From contig NC_063076.1 in assembly GCF_022605165.1 (NCBI RefSeq), positions 186,001 to 250,000 of the forward strand: a DNA stretch of 64,000 bases, in the 5' to 3' direction. Below, in pieces: positions 59,500-64,000 of this stretch; position 1 is the first letter of the stretch, and each line of letters begins with the position of its first letter. This DNA comes from Purpureocillium takamizusanense. Its lineage: Eukaryota > Ascomycota > Sordariomycetes > Hypocreales > Ophiocordycipitaceae. A program made the translations under genes and the position numbers. The notes under the pieces are model-generated. The model made no database searches. It worked only from the letters and a program-made list of their open reading frames with translations, and had not been told where the DNA came from.

Positions 59500-60142
59500 G
59501 TGCCGGACGTGGTGGTGATTTGTGTTCTCTGAATGCGATCCTGACGCGGCGGTTGACAAGGACCGGAAGCGATCACAGAGTAGTCCAGCGGCGTGGGTCG
59601 CATTGACAATGACTCACGATCGAGCCCATTATTTATTTATTTTCTGCCATGTTGTTGAAGGGCGCACCATCGGGCGATCGTTAGCCCGACAACTTGAAAG
59701 CGCGTCGCCTCGTCTTGAATCTTGAGAGTTGAACATTCAATGCGGCCATCATACTCTTCTCCACCAGCCAATCACGAAAAGTCATTCGAGTTGCCTAGCC
59801 GTGCGGTCGTCTATTGAATTCGTGGCGTTTGCTGCGTTGTAGGCTAGGCGCACGCTTTCCATGCATTTTCAAGCCGACCAAGGCGCGCCTCGCTCTTCGC
59901 GATCACGCAGACGGGCAACACATGATGTCACGAGAAGCGCGCGCGTCGGCGGCTCGGCGCTCGGCTCCAGCCCTCCCTTGGCCTGCGACCGGTCACACAG
60001 TCGTCTCGTCATATACACAAAATGCATACATTCGATTGTTGGGTCGAGTAGATTCGAGTAACTGGCTCACACTGTTCATGCTGTCCCGCGCACCGGATGC
60101 CAAACGAAGCCGTCATTGCCGTTCCCTCCCACCCCTCCATCC
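59500..60142. other. Intergenic region
   Basis: About 640 bases between the acetyltransferase start and the 3' end of the secreted-protein gene. A TTATTTATTTATTTT stretch lies at 59629-59643. No supported gene. Confidence 0.4.
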
Positions 60143-60586
60143 TCACAGCTCTACCTCTGGGCATAATTCAAAGTGCTAGTTTGAACACGTGCTGTTAGTA
60201 CTTTTGTGCGTCCAGCCTGAATCTGATGGGGGCTCAGGGCGCTCGAGACTCACGCGGTAGTTTGCCGTACACCTACAGCCACCGCAATCGTGGGCAAGCA
60301 TAGCAGGGGGCGTGAAGACGCCGTTGTCGCAGCACGTGCTTTGCTGCTCGCAAATCGTGCCGTACGCGGGATGCTCCGTCACGTTCTTCGGGCAGCCTAC
60401 TTCGTATTCGACGATTGTGTGAATTTCCCGTTCCCGGTCGACGTAGGCTGGGCTGGGCTCAACTCGGCGTGCCTCGAGAGCGTGGTCGTGCTCAGCTTGC
60501 TGTGGTTTTGTCGGAGAGGCAACGACGGCCAGACCGAGGACGTGGAGGGAGAGGATCCCCAAGGCGAAATGGAGGAGCGACATCAT
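60143..60586 (-). CDS. Small secreted cysteine-rich protein (A)
   Basis: 121 residues in two exons, 60586-60254 and 60175-60143. The 78-nt intron has donor GTGAGT and a perfect branch site ACTAACA before CAAACTAG; removal joins CRCTANYR to HFELCPEVEL in frame. The N-terminus (MMSLLHFALGILSLHVLGL) is a signal peptide, probably cut after VVAS. ATG at 60637 is a less likely start because it would bury the signal. The mature part ends with eight cysteines (VGC, TIC, TCC, DCGGCRC, LC), suggesting four disulfides, and one N-glycosylation site (NVT). Not recognised as a named family; the size and cysteine content fit an effector or defence-type protein. A TATATAG element near 60737-60745 upstream fits its promoter. 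Confidence 0.8.
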
Positions 60587-62161
60587 GACTTGCTTTGCAC
60601 CACCATGGCCGTTGGGCGAGGGACGCGCAACGTTCATGGTGATGGCCGCCGCGTGGGATTGAAAGACGGGCCGAACGCAGATTTGTGTACAAACGTACGA
60701 TGCCCAACGACCATTCGGTCCCGCGTCGAGCCTTGATAATATGCTATATAATTCGCCGCGGCCGGACGTTCCTGTGCGCGTCCGACAACACGGGCGTCGT
60801 CGGAAAAAAGGAGCTCGGGGAGCGCTTTAATGGCGCGGCGCAACCCAGTCCAGTCTCATCATCAAACCATGACGAATCCCGGAGCGCTTCCCGCGGAATA
60901 TCACAAACGGGGAAGGAAAGCACGTGCAGGACCCCATTCAGGGTCTCTGAGCTTCAACCTGTACACCCTCTTGTCGTCACACGCGCAGCAGACGTGCTCA
61001 GGCGATGAACAGTGACACAAGCAGTTCCACGTCACGCAGAATCCAGAAACGCCCTCTCCACAGACTCCTGTGCTCGTGAAGACGGCCGCTGATGCAAGAG
61101 ATATATTCTCGCAGACCCTGGTTTGAAGCAGGGCTGCTGTGCGATCCGACGGTGGCCATGGCTCGCGGGCGGGCGTGTGTCTGAAACGAGCACGACCAAA
61201 CGGGAAAAGAACGCAACGACGTGTTTGGGGCATTGATGCGGCAGCACGAAATTGGTCATTGCAGAAACAAAAACGAAAACGCGTCATGCAAGTCGTTGTC
61301 TGTCATGGCGTAGTTGTGCAGGTGCTGTCCCTCGGCGATTCGCTTCTGGTCGGGCCTCGTTCAGAAACATTGATGGGGTATCACCTCCGTCGGCCAGCCT
61401 CATATAATGGTCCGCAGCACTTGAATTGGTCACCGTCGAGTGTCCTGTCCGAGATGCCTATCGTGGAGCGGCCCGGGCTGTTCGCCTCGTACGCACGGCC
61501 AGCTGGCAATGACCTGGTCAATCGTCCCCGTCATCGCCGTCGTCGCATCGTCAGATGGCTCCCGACCGTGATCGGTGTTCATCCTCGCCGCAGCGAAGTA
61601 AGGGGCATTCAATGCGCTAATGATTGCCTCACATCAAGGTCGCGGCTCAAGGCCCTCGGCCCTTTTAGTACAACGAGACAGTCTGTTAGCTGCTCAATGA
61701 GCAAAGATTGCTGTAGATGACAGCGCTCTTTGACATGTCTATCGTAAAGAGTTGGTGCCAGCACCGTTATGAGTGACTGATGTGTCGTGCGTTATTGGAG
61801 CTCGGTGGTGCTATCGCTCGCTCTGTGGAAAAGCGCTGTCATGTTCCCTTGGGCGAGGACACAAAGAATGCCGTGGACGGCCCCCAGGGACCAAGCTCGG
61901 GGCAGACAAAGGCACACGCACGCAGGGGAGATGAGGCAGGCGCGTAAGAAAAGGTTCGGCGCCGACATCGCCCTGCGACACAGGGCGTATCGATCGAGTT
62001 ATCATTTGCTTCATGCCCTTTGCGACGAGTACGTAAGACGATGTGCGCCTCTGCGCTGCCCAAAATGTATATCTCTGCCGTGTAGCCAGCACCCATTCAT
62101 GCTCGACCGTGGCATGCAAGACACTTCCTGCGGCTTACAGTAGCCCGGCTGCGGTTCCGTC
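60587..62161. other. Intergenic region between two secreted-protein genes
   Basis: 1.6 kb. The left part holds the promoter of secreted protein A. A minus-strand open frame around 60901-61130 encodes a dense cysteine cluster but no supported start. No other feature recognised. Confidence 0.4.
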
Positions 62162-62767
62162 ATGTTGGGCATGCGCGCCGTCGCCCTGCTCTTGCTTTGC
62201 GGCGTATGCCTAGCTCACAAAGATGTCCGCATAGGTGTAAGTCACGCCCGCGCCACCACTAAGTTGATAAGTTCCGCGGACTGACGCCATTTCTCGCGTA
62301 CGTCTAGTACTGCATGACGCCCGACGACCACCCGGCGGCGGCGGCGACGGCTGGTGGCGCGTTGCCGAGCGCGCCGGCTGCGGTCTCTACGTGCCGATAT
62401 GAGAACTCGACCTGTCCCGGGCTCGCAGAGGGCAACGGAGAAGCAATCCTTCAATACGAGCCCGAGATGGCATCCAAGTCGTGCAGCGGCGATTATCCGG
62501 TGAGTGCTTCGCTACGACCCGCCGCGATGTTTGCGAGTCCGTCCGTCCGTCGAGGCTGCAGTCGTGCTGCCGTCCGCATACCCCGACCAACATCATCAAC
62601 ATGACTCACTCTTGCGAAGGAGGCGGAAACAGACCTCGCATGCTGACGTTTCGTGCGTGTCATAGTGCGTAGTGAGGGGGGAGCCATGCCTGGTGTACGA
62701 AGCCCAGCCGACCGCCAAGTGCTCTCAAGTCAGCGATCGGCTGCTCCGGCAACTGAGGGCGCTCTGA
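62162..62767 (+). CDS. Small secreted cysteine-containing protein (B)
   Basis: 122 residues in three exons, 62162-62236, 62308-62499 and 62666-62767, too fragmented to appear as one open frame. Intron 62237-62307 has donor GTAAGT, branch ACTGACG and acceptor CTAG. Intron 62500-62665 has donor GTGAGT, branch GCTGACG and acceptor CATAG. Both are phase 0 and all exons stay open. Exon 1 is a signal peptide (MLGMRAVALLLLCGVCLAH). The mature part has seven cysteines (GYC, STC, STC, KSC, YPC, EPC, AKC) and one N-glycosylation site (NST). No family recognised. The combination of signal peptide, good splice sites and cysteine spacing argues for a real gene; the stop at 62767 is followed at once by TATATATATA. 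Confidence 0.7.
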
Positions 62768-63925
62768 GGATATATATATAGGCCGTCTCCGCCTGGCGAC
62801 AGGAGTAGTCGATATTCAAAAATGGTGCCGTCGATTTCGGTCACCTCGCCTGGCCGCCCCTTTTCCCGCCTGTGATTACAATGGGCAGAGTCATGCGCGG
62901 AGTGCCCCCTTTCGCAGAGTGCTCAGGACAAGGCTCCCAAGCATGAGGCCGGCTTGCCAGACGATGCTACGGCTGGTGCATGTGCATTGTTGCAGCGGAG
63001 CGCACATGGAGTCTGCGACGATCCAGTGCACCTCGCGATCCGACATGGAGGACGCCCCTTTCCCCCCCGCAAAACCACCCGCGAACCCTCACCCCGGACC
63101 GCCACTTACACGGCAAATTCAGCACCACACACGCACAACTTGTATCCCACAAAGCAGGCATAATCCCGACGTTGACCACGAGGTTTATCCCACGCGCCCG
63201 CCCGCCACCGCCGCCACTCGTCCCGCGCTCGCGCTTTCGAGCAGGCACAAACTCTATACGCCATGGCTGGCCGTCGTCAGTCCGGCCCCTTTTTACCTTT
63301 ACCCAGGCGCAAGCTCACCACGCCGATGCCACAGCATCATGGCATTAGCCACTGTGACGGTAAACAACATTCGCGGCTCGCGCACAACGACAACAGCGAC
63401 GACGCGACCAGTCCGCTGCTGATTGTGGTTGTCTGCGGAGGCTATAAAAGACGGACCGGAGTGCTGCGTCTGCCGCGCACTTACACTCATACACACACAT
63501 CCATACACACGAGGGTGGTGTTGCTCGTCTTCGACAACACACTGCCACGTCAACTTCGTACTCTCCCCATCTTCCTCTCGCTCTCTCTAACACACACACA
63601 CACACTCTCGCGACTAAGCGAGCGCGCACACGATCCCGTGCCGTGGTGCCATCCTCTCGCTCGCGCCGTGGCTCTGTGCCAACAAACAAAGCAGCTCCCA
63701 TCTTTGACTGTAAGTCTTGCTTGCTTGCTTACATCCCTCTCCCGCTATCCTTTCCATCCATATGTCTCCCGCCCGCGGCTCCGAACTAACCTCCAGACTC
63801 TCAGGGGCATCAACTCGCCAACGTCACACTCGCCTTTTGGGTTTGACACGTTAGGCTCCGAGCAGCCTCATCGTCCTCCCTGAAAAACGAAAACAAAGAC
63901 TTGTTGGCTTTCATACACAACCATA
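62768..63925 (+). promoter_or_regulatory. Promoter and leader of the right-edge gene
   Basis: TATAAAAG at 63443-63450 is a strong core promoter. Downstream are CA-rich tracts (63479-63500 and 63592-63606), then a probable 5'-UTR intron with donor GTAAGT at 63710, branch GAACTAAC at 63783-63790 and acceptor at 63796 or 63804. No ATG lies between the acceptor and the start at 63926. The upstream half of the region shows nothing. Confidence 0.65.
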
Positions 63926-64000
63926 ATGGGTCGCCGCGTTTGCTTCAAAAAAGGGCCCGAGCTCGCCGTCTGTCTCGAGACAGGCGCGCCCGTCGCGCCG
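63926..64000 (+). CDS. Hypothetical protein (partial, runs off right edge)
   Basis: Open from ATG at 63926 to the window end: MGRRVCFKKGPELAVCLETG and five more residues. The start is the first ATG after a TATA promoter and leader intron, so a gene begins here. Too little is visible to name it. Confidence 0.55.
   Translation, partial: MGRRVCFKKGPELAVCLETGAPVAP

Overview
This 64 kb window is nuclear DNA of a filamentous ascomycete, most likely a Sordariomycete of the order Hypocreales. The reasons are short introns (about 46-166 nt) with GTRNGT donors and CTRAC/CTGAC branch sites just before the acceptor, GC-rich codon use, Zn2Cys6 and C2H2 fungal-specific transcription factors, a sedolisin, a GH20 hexosaminidase, intron-bearing tRNA-Lys genes and kilobase-scale intergenic gaps. 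The order is inferred from gene content and style; no species marker is present.

Layout. 1-13.5 kb: an allantoate-permease-type MFS gene cut by the left edge, a carboxymuconolactone-decarboxylase-like protein, a C2H2 plus fungal_trans regulator, two tail-to-tail beta-hydroxyacid dehydrogenases, a TRI12-type MFS pump and a secreted carboxylesterase. This resembles a small catabolic or detoxification cluster. 13.7-15.5 kb: secreted GH20 beta-N-acetylhexosaminidase. 15.5-19.9 kb: gene-poor. 19.9-23.9 kb: kynureninase and indoleamine 2,3-dioxygenase divergently transcribed from a shared 1.1 kb region, which are two steps of de novo NAD synthesis from tryptophan. 24.6-25.4 kb: an unrecognised acidic protein. 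25.4-29.6 kb: gene-poor and rich in simple repeats.

29.6-33 kb: a methyltransferase of the meroterpenoid-cluster type divergent from a DHA1 drug:H+ antiporter. 33.5-36.7 kb: an EVE-domain protein with an 18-nt micro-exon and a sedolisin-type tripeptidyl peptidase. 39.5-40.9 kb: a four-exon 2-oxoglutarate/Fe(II) oxygenase that closely resembles bacterial and fungal ethylene-forming enzyme, the most notable gene here. 42.8-46.5 kb: HMG-CoA reductase. 46.7-47.6 kb: nicotinamidase, with a broken kinase-like gene diverging from it.

49.5-57.2 kb: a Zn2Cys6 regulator, a six-exon FAH-family hydrolase whose 3' end contains a 73-bp tandem duplication, a nitrilase/omega-amidase and a nicotinate/allantoate-type permease, possibly a second catabolic neighbourhood. 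58.3-58.75 kb: two tRNA-Lys(CTT) genes with near-identical exons and unrelated introns. 58.9-62.8 kb: a GNAT acetyltransferase and two small secreted cysteine-rich proteins, one of them in three short exons. The window ends in the first codons of another gene behind a clear TATA promoter and a probable 5'-UTR intron.

Exon boundaries were derived by eye from splice signals plus reading-frame and family continuity. They are internally consistent (spliced lengths divide by three) but are not backed by transcripts.
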